Shown here piece after piece: positions 1-7,035 of a stretch of DNA of 9,676 nt. The notes beneath the pieces are model-generated. The model made no database searches, was not told where the DNA came from, and saw only the letters and a list, made by a program, of their open reading frames with translations. A program made the position numbers and the translations under genes. Source of the DNA: an uncultured Marinilabiliaceae bacterium. GTDB lineage: Bacteria > Bacteroidota > Bacteroidia > Bacteroidales > Marinilabiliaceae. The stretch covers positions 1-9,676 of the forward strand of contig CAJONN010000061.1 of NCBI GenBank assembly GCA_905235955.1, in the 5' to 3' direction. How positions within the stretch are numbered: the stretch's first letter is position 1; each line of letters starts with the position of its first letter.

Positions 1-98
1 TCGTTTTTAACGCTTCGCTACGATAATTTTCTTTACGCTCCGTGCCAAAGGCGACAACCGCGAGGTGAAAATCGGGTTCCGTGCTTATTGTTGGAAAC

Positions 99-167
99 AA
101 TTTGTTGGTTATATTTCTTTCGCCCTTTCATGGCTTATTTTCTGTGCATTTTTCTATTTGCGAAACT
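99..167 (+). repeat. Dispersed intergenic repeat, copy 1 (upstream of pgm)
   Basis: This stretch of about 69 bases recurs at 2210-2277. The strongest shared block is 126-167, which begins TTTCATGGCTTATTTTCTGT and ends TTGCGAAACT. The upstream part (AATTTG, GGTTA, TTTCGCC) is conserved with small indels. It ends 100 bases before the preferred pgm start codon, and the second copy ends 101 bases before the fur start, so it may be part of an upstream regulatory region or simply a repeat that settles in intergenic DNA. The rest of 1-267 shows no convincing gene. Confidence 0.7.
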
Positions 168-267
168 TGACTCACTTTACAAAGCAATTTGATTATGAAT
201 TATCATTTTTTTTCTTTTCCTTTGAACAATGAAAATAAATCACAAACGACTTTTCAAAAAAATATTT

Positions 268-2007
268 ATGGATACCGAACTCTTAGCACAATGCGAAGCC
301 GTAGCTCAGACGTGGCTCGGTGGCAACTTTGATGAAGAGACAAAGGCCGAAGTAAAGGCCATGCTCAACAACCCAGACAAAACCCAACTCATCGATGCAT
401 TCTACCGCACACTCGAATTTGGCACAGGTGGCTTGCGTGGCATAATGGGCGCTGGCACCAACCGCATGAACAAATATGTTGTTGGTATGGCCACACAAGG
501 TTTTGCAAACTACATCAACAAAGCATTTGCAGGCAAAAAAAATGTAAGCGTTGTTGTTGGTCACGACTGCCGAAACAATAGCCGACTCTTTGCCGAAACC
601 GTTGCCAACATCTTCTCAGCCAATGGCATCAAAGTTTACTTGTTTGAAGGACTACGCCCAACACCTGAAATATCATTCGCCATTCGTCAGCTTGGCGCAC
701 AAGCCGGTGTAAACATCACAGCAAGCCACAACCCCAAAGAGTACAACGGCTACAAAGCCTATTGGGAAGACGGCGCACAAGTGCTGAGCCCACACGACAC
801 AGGCATCATCGACGAGGTAAACAAAGTGAAGGTTGACGACGTAAAGAGCACCCCAAACAAAGACCTCATACAGATAATTGGTGGCGAAATGGACTTTGAC
901 TACATGCAAGCCGTAAAAGAGGCAATGGTAGATCAAGACGTCATCCTTCGCCAGAAAAACCTCAACATAGTATACTCGCCACTGCATGGCACAGGCCGCG
1001 TAATAATACCACTATGCCTTCGTTCATGGGGCTTCCAGAACATACATGTAGTGCCCGAACAGATGGTTGTAGACGGCAACTTCCCTACCGTAAAATCACC
1101 AAACCCAGAAAACTCAGAAGCAATGACCATGGGCATGAACCTTGGCACAAAAGTAGGTGCCGACCTCGTTATAGCTTCTGACCCTGATGCCGACCGCCTT
1201 GCCATTGTTTGCCGCGACGACAAAGGCGAGTGGGTTATCATCAACGGCAACCAAACTTGCATGATGTTTAGCTGGTACATCATCACCAACATGAAGAAAC
1301 TTGGCAAATTGCAGCCAAACATGTTCCTTGTGAAGACCATTGTAACATCAGAACTCATACGCGAAATAGCCGACAAGAACCAAGTGAAACTCTACGACGA
1401 GTACACAGGCTTCAAGTGGATTGCATATCGCATTCGTGAACTCGAAGGCAAAGAGAAATACATTGGTGGTGGCGAAGAGAGCTTCGGTTTCTTGCCATAC
1501 GACAAAGTGCGCGACAAAGACTCGCCAGCCTCAATATGCCTCATCTGCGAAATAGCAGCTTGGGCCAAAGACAACGGCATGACACTCTACGAACTCCTCA
1601 TGAAGATATATCAAGACTACGGATTCCAGAAAGAGAAAGCCGTCAACGTAGTGAAGCCCGGCAAGAGTGGTGCCGACGAGATAAAAGCTATGATGGAAAA
1701 CTTACGCAACAATCCGCCAAAATCGTTGGCAGGTTCGCCCGTGGCAAAAATCAAAGACTTCAAGCTGCTAAAGCAAACAGTTGATGGCAAGGTAACCGAC
1801 ATCAGTATGCCAGCCACCTCAAACGTGCTGCAATACTTCACAGCCGATGGCATGAAAGTGAGCGTACGCCCATCAGGTACCGAGCCTAAGATCAAATTCT
1901 ACTTTGAGGCAAAAGCAGAGATGAAGACAGCTGCCGACTATGCCGCAGCCGATGCCGCAGCCGAAAAGAAGATAGCACAAGCACTCAAAGATATGGGTGT
2001 AGAATAA
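268..2007 (+). CDS. pgm: Phosphoglucomutase/phosphomannomutase (alpha-D-phosphohexomutase, PGM2/PgcA type)
   Basis: This cytoplasmic enzyme interconverts hexose 1-phosphates and 6-phosphates, linking glycolysis to polysaccharide and nucleotide-sugar synthesis. All four family signatures are visible (numbered from the start at 268). The active-site phosphoserine loop TASHNPKEYNGYKAY has Ser153. The metal loop DPDADR has Asp305, Asp307 and Asp309. The sugar-binding loop GGGEESFGF has Glu403 to Ser405. The phosphate-binding loop RPSGTEPK spans about 534-541. The N-terminal block EFGTGGLRGIMGAGTNRMN is typical of the long PGM2/PgcA-like subfamily. An in-frame ATG at 229 would add 13 Lys/Phe-rich residues. 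I prefer 268 because it gives 579 residues, close to the family's usual ~580, and starts MDTELLAQ like relatives. It appears monocistronic, with a strong terminator 30 bases downstream. Glucose versus mannose preference cannot be read from the sequence. Confidence 0.95.
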   Translation: MDTELLAQCEAVAQTWLGGNFDEETKAEVKAMLNNPDKTQLIDAFYRTLEFGTGGLRGIMGAGTNRMNKYVVGMATQGFANYINKAFAGKKNVSVVVGHDCRNNSRLFAETVANIFSANGIKVYLFEGLRPTPEISFAIRQLGAQAGVNITASHNPKEYNGYKAYWEDGAQVLSPHDTGIIDEVNKVKVDDVKSTPNKDLIQIIGGEMDFDYMQAVKEAMVDQDVILRQKNLNIVYSPLHGTGRVIIPLCLRSWGFQNIHVVPEQMVVDGNFPTVKSPNPENSEAMTMGMNLGTKVGADLVIASDPDADRLAIVCRDDKGEWVIINGNQTCMMFSWYIITNMKKLGKLQPNMFLVKTIVTSELIREIADKNQVKLYDEYTGFKWIAYRIRELEGKEKYIGGGEESFGFLPYDKVRDKDSPASICLICEIAAWAKDNGMTLYELLMKIYQDYGFQKEKAVNVVKPGKSGADEIKAMMENLRNNPPKSLAGSPVAKIKDFKLLKQTVDGKVTDISMPATSNVLQYFTADGMKVSVRPSGTEPKIKFYFEAKAEMKTAADYAAADAAAEKKIAQALKDMGVE

Positions 2008-2037
2008 CACACAAAATAGACATCATCAAAAAAAATG

Positions 2038-2079
2038 CAATGGTTGGTCAGAAAATTTGACCAACCATTGTTGTTTTTT
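2038..2079 (+). terminator. Rho-independent terminator of pgm
   Basis: A perfect 13-bp stem, CAATGGTTGGTCA (2038-2050) with its complement TGACCAACCATTG (2058-2070), closes a 7-base loop. A T-rich run (TTGTTTTTT) follows. It starts 30 bases after the pgm stop codon. Confidence 0.93.
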
Positions 2080-2127
2080 CAGCCAACTTACTTATAGTCC
2101 TCAACTTTCGTAAATGAAAATTTTGCG

Positions 2128-2209
2128 GAACACAGATTGCACAGATAAAACAGATTTTCAGAGGTAATCCTTTCAATCAGTGTAATCTGTGTTCTCTGGT
2201 GCGAGAAAA
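2128..2209 (+). repeat. CACAGAT-type palindromic repeat, copy 1
   Basis: The core 2128-2194 is a 67-base imperfect palindrome. It begins GAACACAGATTGCACAGAT and ends AATCAGTGTAATCTGTGTTC, so its ends are inverted repeats of about 16-19 bases. The reverse complement of 2880-2946 matches it at 60 of 67 positions by hand alignment, with the first 30 identical, and looser similarity continues for about 15 bases past the TGTGTTC end. It lies between the pgm terminator and the second dispersed repeat. It resembles a short palindromic (REP/MITE-like) intergenic element. No coding content is apparent. Confidence 0.85.
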
Positions 2210-2277
2210 AATTTGCCGGTTACACCTTTCGCCAATTTTCATGGCTTATTTTCTGTGCGTTTTTCACTTGCGAAACT
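2210..2277 (+). repeat. Dispersed intergenic repeat, copy 2 (upstream of fur)
   Basis: This is the second copy of the repeat at 99-167, abutting the palindromic element on its left. The block 2237-2277 matches 126-167 with about three substitutions and one single-base deletion. It ends 101 bases before the fur start codon. The remaining 2278-2378 is very A/T-rich leader DNA. A weak -7-like TCTATTTG sits at 2285-2292, but I do not call a promoter there. Confidence 0.7.
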
Positions 2278-2378
2278 AGAGTAGTCTATTTGGCGTTTTT
2301 TTTGAAAAAAAAATAAACATCAATTGATATCTCAAAAAAAATATCTATTTTTATCAAGTCTATTTAATACTAATAAAA

Positions 2379-2858
2379 ATGGCAATAGAGAATAAAAATA
2401 ATGTAACGCCAATATCGCATTACAAAGAGACAGTGAAAGATCTATTCACCAAATATCTACAAGAAAACGGACATAGAAAGACCCCAGAGCGCTATGCAAT
2501 ACTCGATGAAATATACTCTCATAATGGTCACTTCGACATAGAGACGCTCTACACCTTTATGAAAGAGAAAAACTACCGCGTAAGTCGCGCCACCCTATAC
2601 AACACCATCGACCTCTTGCTCGATTGCAAACTTGTAACCAAACATCAATTTGGCAAAAACATGGCGCAATACGAAAAATCACTCGACATCAAACCACATG
2701 ACCACCTAATATGCACAGTATGTGGCAGCGTGAGCGAAGTGGCAGACCCTGATATATATCAAGTTATAGATAATGCTGCGAACCAAATGAACTTTATTGC
2801 ATCGCACCACTCACTCTATATTTATGGTCTTTGCACCAATTGTCAAAGAAGAAAATAA
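2379..2858 (+). CDS. fur: Fur-family metal-dependent transcriptional repressor
   Basis: This 159-residue cytoplasmic DNA-binding protein has the normal length and layout of the Fur/PerR/Zur family. The winged-helix domain covers about residues 15-95. It includes [15 protein letters not shown] (32-46), HFDIETLY (51-58) and the recognition-helix segment [15 protein letters not shown] (66-80). The C-terminal dimerisation domain has the family's His-rich stretch HDHLICTVC (107-115) and two CxxC pairs, Cys112/115 and Cys152/155, that normally hold structural zinc. HHSLYIYG (143-150) lies before the last pair. The ATG at 2379 follows an A/T-rich leader without a Shine-Dalgarno sequence. The gene stands alone between repeat elements. 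Whether it senses iron, zinc or peroxide cannot be decided from sequence, so the symbol marks the family rather than a proven Fur. Confidence 0.93.
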   Translation: MAIENKNNVTPISHYKETVKDLFTKYLQENGHRKTPERYAILDEIYSHNGHFDIETLYTFMKEKNYRVSRATLYNTIDLLLDCKLVTKHQFGKNMAQYEKSLDIKPHDHLICTVCGSVSEVADPDIYQVIDNAANQMNFIASHHSLYIYGLCTNCQRRK

Positions 2859-2865
2859 CATTTTA

Positions 2866-2946
2866 TTTTTTCGCACAGAGAACACAGATTACACAGATTG
2901 AAAAGACTATCCGTGCAAATCTGTTTTATCTGTGCAATCTGTGTTC
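2866..2946 (-). repeat. CACAGAT-type palindromic repeat, copy 2 (inverted)
   Basis: The 67-base core 2880-2946 is the inverted counterpart of 2128-2194 and is itself an imperfect palindrome (starts GAACACAGATTACACAGATT, ends GCAATCTGTGTTC). It begins just after the fur stop and ends 48 bases before the stop of the convergent barrel gene. Its RNA could fold from either strand, so it may serve as a shared end signal. No classic stem-plus-T-run terminator is visible for either gene. Confidence 0.85.
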
Positions 2947-2993
2947 CCATACTTCGAGAGACAATCGGCACTAATTTTCTTGCCTTTTTTGCA

Positions 2994-5291
2994 TTACATT
3001 CGCCCTACAATTTGCGCATTGCTATCGTTCACTTGCACTCTTTTTGTTTTGCCAGAACTAAACGAATAACGCATAGTCAGACGAACAAAAGTGTTGTCTG
3101 GATTATACGTATGCTCTATGTCGTAGAGGCTAAATTTGCGATGGTCGGTAAACTTGTAAGTATCTAAAATATCGTTGATTAGTAGCGAAAAAACTAATTT
3201 TTTGTCAAGGCAAAATACCGTTGCGCCCAGTGATAGATTATACATTGGATCTTTATGTTCAAGAAGTGTTTCGCCCAAATCGCTATAAAGAAAATCAGCA
3301 TTTATCGATAAGTTTTTGCTGATGCTATAGCTATTCGTTGTCTTGAAATAATAGGCTGTACGCTTTATTTTATATTCGCCATCGGTAAGTTTAATAGTTG
3401 CGAAAGGCTTTGTTATACTTACACTATTCGTCGAACTAAATTTACCTCGTTGCAGATTGTAGCCAGCCGAAAAGAGTAAGAAATGAGCATGCTTGTGGTT
3501 GCTCAGAAGCACCTCAATAACATCGCTATTGATAGGCGATTCGTAATATTCATAGATGGTTGCATTACGTTTGTGCCGATAGGCAATATTTGCCCATAAT
3601 TTGGAGGCATAATCCCACATAAGTGCCACATTGGTTGTGATGGTAGGCAATAGCTCAGGATTGCCACGACGATAGTAAAACATGTTATCGTAGCGAATAT
3701 TTGGACTAAGATTGCTAAACGATGGGCGACTAATACTACTTCGACAACCTATGGTAATTTTATGTTTGTTGGCAGTGCTATATGTTGCCTTGACGTTTGG
3801 AGCAAAGGTGAAATATGTTGTATCAATCACACGAATGTTATTATTATTCCCTTCAAAATAAGTATGCTCCACTCGCAAGCCGGCATTAGTGCTCAGATTC
3901 CCGAACTTTTTACTCAGATCAAAATATGCGCCTAAAAGTCTTTCAGTAAAATTATAACCATAAGTAAAAGAGTTCATTAACGCAATATCATCAGAGTTGA
4001 AATGGCTATCCGATTCGTTATGCACGTATGACAATTTCACGCCTGCCGACAAATCGAAGCCATGAGCCGTTGTGGTCTGATAATCTATCTGACCATCAAA
4101 CGCTTCGTATTTAGCATCGAAGTTATATGCGTTCACGCGCTGATTTTCAAGTATATTAGTTTCCGTTTCTGCTTTATGAATGGTATAATTGGCATAAATT
4201 GAAATATTGTTTTTCTCGGCAATGCTAAAATCGTATCCAACACCAATATCGTAGTGATTTTCTGTACCCGAAATATCTTTAGATGTGTATATTGTTGTCG
4301 TAGTATCGGCTTTGGTATATATCTGAACAGCTTTAACTTGAGGCTTTTCGTTGCCATTCCAACCAACAAGTTGCAAAGAGAGTTTGTTCGCATTACTGAA
4401 AGTGTGTTCGCCAACTATAGTATACGAATGGTCGATTAGTTTCCCACACACATTACTATTATCTCTATATTGCTTATTTTCAAACTTATTATTCACTCCA
4501 TTGCTTTCATACGATTTACTTTGTTTGGCAGTAAATGTATAATCAGCATAGATATTTGTTTGCCCCAATTTCAAATTGATGCTTGGATTTAGCGAATTTG
4601 AAAATCTTCGCCCCAACATAGCGACGTCGCGCAATGTGATGTTGGTTCCGCTGTTGTCAGTTGTTGTTATTTTGATTACAGCATCAGCGTCAGCATCATA
4701 TTTAGCAGTTGGTGAAGCTATCAACTTAATATCTTTTATTAGTTGTGGGTTGATATTGTCAATCTCTTTTGCTGTTTTTATGCGCCTATTGTTGAGATAA
4801 ATTGCAACGTTATCTTTGCCAAACACCGAGGCTTGGTTATGCTCGTCAATCATCACGAGTGGCACTTTGCTCAAAATATCATTGACATTGGCAACTGCCG
4901 ATAGATTTGTGCCAGCCACTGCAAGCGTGTATGTATCGCCATCGATGGTTAGAGTTTGCTTATTTGCAACAACATTCACTTCATCGATAACATGTTGCAT
5001 TGGCATAAGTATGCACTGAATAGTGTCAGCATTGAGATCTATTTTACTCCGATATAGTTGAAAATTCCATGCCGAAACCTCTATATAGTTCGCCGTAGAT
5101 GGAACATTAGCCGAAAATTCACCACCAACGAAGCTACCCATTGCAACGCTCGTTGTGTCAGCCCAAAAGCGAACGGTGAAATAGTCGATAGGCGAACCAT
5201 TGGGCTGAGAAACTTTGCCATTGACAGCATATTGTGAAAATGCATTGTTTGCAACAACACATAGAATAATAAGGAAGAATAGTTTTTTCAT
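2994..5291 (-). CDS. Outer-membrane beta-barrel protein with N-terminal CarboxypepD_reg-like and plug domains
   Basis: This 765-residue protein is the third gene of the peptide operon. It starts with a clear signal peptide (MKKLFFLIILCVVANNAFS, cleavage likely before Gln20). A carboxypeptidase-regulatory-like beta-sandwich follows (about 22-97). A TonB-receptor-like plug covers about 100-210, with NVNDILSKVPLVMID, VFGKDNVAIYLNNRRI and SPTAKYDADADAVIKITT. The rest, about 215-745, is alternating aromatic/polar beta-strands ending LTMRYSFSSGK, then a short polar tail. This matches the OMP_b-brl_3 family, TonB-receptor relatives common in Bacteroidota. The ATG overlaps the maturase stop as ATGA (5288-5291), implying translational coupling. 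A role in export, uptake or sensing of the modified peptide is inference from the operon only. No SusD-like partner is present. Confidence 0.88.
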   Translation of the reverse strand: MKKLFFLIILCVVANNAFSQYAVNGKVSQPNGSPIDYFTVRFWADTTSVAMGSFVGGEFSANVPSTANYIEVSAWNFQLYRSKIDLNADTIQCILMPMQHVIDEVNVVANKQTLTIDGDTYTLAVAGTNLSAVANVNDILSKVPLVMIDEHNQASVFGKDNVAIYLNNRRIKTAKEIDNINPQLIKDIKLIASPTAKYDADADAVIKITTTDNSGTNITLRDVAMLGRRFSNSLNPSINLKLGQTNIYADYTFTAKQSKSYESNGVNNKFENKQYRDNSNVCGKLIDHSYTIVGEHTFSNANKLSLQLVGWNGNEKPQVKAVQIYTKADTTTTIYTSKDISGTENHYDIGVGYDFSIAEKNNISIYANYTIHKAETETNILENQRVNAYNFDAKYEAFDGQIDYQTTTAHGFDLSAGVKLSYVHNESDSHFNSDDIALMNSFTYGYNFTERLLGAYFDLSKKFGNLSTNAGLRVEHTYFEGNNNNIRVIDTTYFTFAPNVKATYSTANKHKITIGCRSSISRPSFSNLSPNIRYDNMFYYRRGNPELLPTITTNVALMWDYASKLWANIAYRHKRNATIYEYYESPINSDVIEVLLSNHKHAHFLLFSAGYNLQRGKFSSTNSVSITKPFATIKLTDGEYKIKRTAYYFKTTNSYSISKNLSINADFLYSDLGETLLEHKDPMYNLSLGATVFCLDKKLVFSLLINDILDTYKFTDHRKFSLYDIEHTYNPDNTFVRLTMRYSFSSGKTKRVQVNDSNAQIVGRM

Positions 5292-6619
5292 AAATTATTT
5301 ATTTGCTCGTAGTAAAGTTCAAAAGATTTTTGTGGATTTGCAGATCTATTAGAACATAAGTCGATTTTAGCACCTTCAAAAATATTCTTATGTCTATTCC
5401 ATGTACAACCACCATCGCAGATAGGATACAACTTGCAGTCGATGCATTTAGCATCGTCAGACATAGACGGACCAGCTAAATAGCGAGATAGTAAATCATA
5501 GTTTGTTATTTTATCACTTAGCACATTGCCAACTATAGCATCTTTATTGCCTATGTCATTCCAACATTTATACAATTCTCCTTCAGGACCAACCACATAA
5601 TAATTCAAAACTGTAGCTCCACAACCACCAATTGCATATTGAGGTGTAAAATTTATTTTTAGATTGAATTTTTTACGCAATTCTTCAAAAAATGCCAATT
5701 TTTCTGATGATGTTAAACATACATCTCGACAGCCATTGATTGCAAAATTATCTTCACTAACATTTTTAATTATTGAACGAAAATCTTGTACAAAAGCAGG
5801 ATATACAATAACATTTTTTTCCTTCCATCTATTTGTCAAATCGTTGTATTCTTCGACAAATGTATTAAGGTTACTATGGTCTAAATTAGCACGGATTGCG
5901 ATTCTTGTATTGGGATTGATAGATATAAATGTATCAATATTACTAACAATTGTATCATACGTTCCAACATTGCCTACACTTAATTTTCTTCGGCAATTAT
6001 GCATTTCTTTGTTACCATCTATGGTTATTTGAACACAATCAAGAGGATATTCTCTAAAAAACAATGCTTTTTCTTCTGTAAGCAGAAAGCCTTTTGTTGT
6101 CATTGTATGCTTACAAAGTTTAAGATTGCTTATTTTATCAATACCATTTAATAATCGTTTTATGGATTCAAATCCCAACAAAGGTTCTCCTCCATACCAT
6201 ATAAGATTCAGTTTTTCAACTCGTTTGTGCGATTTTATAAAGCGTAGAATTGCATTTTCAACATCTGCTGACATATACATAGGTTTACGTGAACCTTCAT
6301 AGCAATAAACACATGAGAAATTGCAATTTGTAGTAGGTGCTATGGCAAGACCTAAATTAGTAGAATCAAACGTATTGAAATAGTATTGCAACCGCTTTTT
6401 ATATAACACAACATTATCATCATCAACAAAAATTTTTGCTTTGTAAAGCGATTCAACAACATTCGAATCTAATTGGTCTATGGTACTTATCCCTTTTTCT
6501 ATTCCATCCAACATTAAGAATAATTTCTCGCTAAGTTTTATAAATGCATTAGATGCGGAGTTATATAGGAGAAATCCATATCTCGACTTGAAGAGATAAT
6601 TATATTTTGAGTATTTCAT
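5288..6619 (-). CDS. Radical SAM/SPASM peptide maturase
   Basis: Numbered from the ATG at 6619, this is 443 residues. An N-terminal segment of about 85 residues (MKYSKYNYLF, YGFLLYNSASNAFIKLS) resembles the leader-binding front part of peptide-modifying radical SAM enzymes. Whether it is a PqqD-like recognition element is inference. The radical SAM core carries CNFSCVYC, with Cys99, Cys103 and Cys106 for the SAM-binding 4Fe-4S cluster, and the GGEP motif at 143-146. The SPASM region is canonical: Cys333, then GELYKC (Cys352), then CIDCKLYPICDGGC (Cys392, 395, 401, 405), then Cys422, enough for two auxiliary clusters. An ATG at 6634 would add five residues (MPFVF), but 6619 gives the more typical start and clears the upstream hairpin. 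The gene follows the GG-leader peptide by 62 bases and overlaps the barrel gene by four. The expected role is radical modification of that peptide; the chemistry cannot be predicted. Confidence 0.9.
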   Translation of the reverse strand: MKYSKYNYLFKSRYGFLLYNSASNAFIKLSEKLFLMLDGIEKGISTIDQLDSNVVESLYKAKIFVDDDNVVLYKKRLQYYFNTFDSTNLGLAIAPTTNCNFSCVYCYEGSRKPMYMSADVENAILRFIKSHKRVEKLNLIWYGGEPLLGFESIKRLLNGIDKISNLKLCKHTMTTKGFLLTEEKALFFREYPLDCVQITIDGNKEMHNCRRKLSVGNVGTYDTIVSNIDTFISINPNTRIAIRANLDHSNLNTFVEEYNDLTNRWKEKNVIVYPAFVQDFRSIIKNVSEDNFAINGCRDVCLTSSEKLAFFEELRKKFNLKINFTPQYAIGGCGATVLNYYVVGPEGELYKCWNDIGNKDAIVGNVLSDKITNYDLLSRYLAGPSMSDDAKCIDCKLYPICDGGCTWNRHKNIFEGAKIDLCSNRSANPQKSFELYYEQINNL

Positions 6620-6637
6620 AAAAACAAAAGGCATAAA

Positions 6638-6667
6638 GAGGCGAAGATATTTTCGACACTTCGCCTC
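6638..6667 (-). terminator. Intercistronic hairpin / possible attenuator between precursor and maturase
   Basis: A perfect 9-bp, GC-rich stem (GAGGCGAAG at one end, CTTCGCCTC at the other) closes a 12-base loop. On the operon's sense strand it is followed by TTTATGCCTTTTGTTTTT, a broken T-run. It begins 15 bases after the precursor stop and ends 18 bases before the preferred maturase start. A leaky terminator or an mRNA-protecting hairpin would both give more peptide than enzyme, a common arrangement in RiPP operons. Confidence 0.65.
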
Positions 6668-6681
6668 ACATTAGTAAACCT

Positions 6682-6852
6682 CTAAACTAATGCTAACAAT
6701 TTTTTGGTAGATTCTGTTCCATCATGATGTTGACCACATTCCATGTAGTCAGTTACAACTCTACCACCACGAATTTCACTCAAATCCAACTCCGAAAATA
6801 CTTCAGGCATTGCAACGAATTCGAGTTCAAATTTTTCTTCTTGTATTTTCAT
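6682..6852 (-). CDS. RiPP precursor peptide with double-glycine leader (56 aa)
   Basis: This small gene reads ATG AAA ATA CAA through TAG. The leader, residues 1-30, is acidic and amphipathic (KIQEEKFELEFVAMPEVF) and ends DLSEIRGG, the classic double-glycine cleavage site. It matches the pattern of Bacteroidales GG-type precursors (I recall the TIGR04149 'GG-Bacteroidales' precursor family). The 26-residue core starts at Arg31 and contains VTDYMECGQHHDGTE, then a Lys-Lys pair and the hydrophobic tail LLALV. It has one Cys (39), one Tyr (36), two adjacent His (42, 43) and no Trp. It is the first gene of an operon with a radical SAM/SPASM maturase 62 bases downstream, so it is the obvious substrate. 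The product structure is unknown. Small size makes this a pattern-based call, but leader, context and promoter agree. Confidence 0.82.
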   Translation of the reverse strand: MKIQEEKFELEFVAMPEVFSELDLSEIRGGRVVTDYMECGQHHDGTESTKKLLALV

Positions 6853-6953
6853 TTTGTATGTATTTGAAAATTATCCCCTACTCGTATAGCTTTTCGAGAA
6901 CCGCTCCTTTTTGCCAATGTGGTCTGTTACATATCGATATGATTTTATCAACA

Positions 6954-6961
6954 CAAATTTA
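6954..6961 (-). promoter_or_regulatory. Putative -7 element of the peptide operon
   Basis: The minus strand reads TAAATTTG, a perfect match to the Bacteroidota -7 consensus TAnnTTTG. It would start transcription near 6947 and leave a leader of about 95 bases before the precursor ATG. No TTTG appears at the expected -33 spacing, which would fit a promoter that needs an activator. Confidence 0.5.
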
Positions 6962-7006
6962 CATTTATAAAAATTCTACTTATATGCCTTTTTTAGGCTA
7001 AAATAA

Positions 7007-7035
7007 GTCATAATAGAACCTGTTTCTATTATGAC
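7007..7035. promoter_or_regulatory. 12-bp perfect inverted repeat, likely operator
   Basis: GTCATAATAGAA (7007-7018) and its exact complement TTCTATTATGAC (7024-7035) are separated by 5 bases. It sits between divergent genes, so a terminator role makes little sense, and no T-run is attached. Its centre lies about 63 bases from the leftward -7 element and about 75 bases from the rightward one, a plausible place for a dimeric regulator such as the adjacent AraC protein. Confidence 0.6.

Noticed and set aside
11..232. Open plus-strand frame of about 73 codons upstream of pgm
   Set aside because: It has no convincing start, low-complexity Phe/Leu-rich content, and half of it is the dispersed repeat also found before fur. 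It looks like non-coding DNA that happens to be open.
933..1376. 147-codon open frame on the minus strand inside pgm
   Set aside because: It lies opposite a gene with all catalytic motifs and strong codon bias. Its Met/Ser/Arg-rich translation shows no domain, so it is a mirror of pgm codon use.
2285..2292. TCTATTTG as a fur promoter -7 element
   Set aside because: It has one mismatch to TAnnTTTG and no -33 partner at suitable spacing, so it is not strong enough to annotate.
2128..2946. CACAGAT reiterations as a CRISPR array
   Set aside because: The units are irregular, there are no unique spacers of even length, and the two copies are inverted palindromes.
2898..3167. 89-codon plus-strand frame after fur
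   Set aside because: It covers the palindromic repeat and the 3' end of the barrel gene on the other strand. The translation has no recognisable features.
6901..6912. AGGAG on the minus strand upstream of the precursor, as a ribosome binding site
   Set aside because: It lies about 50 bases before the ATG, far outside working distance, and this phylum rarely uses Shine-Dalgarno pairing.
6986..6998. Small inverted repeat GCCT-TTTTT-AGGC in the divergent region
   Set aside because: Four-base arms are too short to support an operator or terminator call in A/T-rich DNA.
6810..7001. Plus-strand frame of 63 codons over the precursor start and promoter
   Set aside because: It runs antisense to the GG-leader peptide and its promoter. 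Its translation is low-complexity, and the minus-strand reading has the better evidence.
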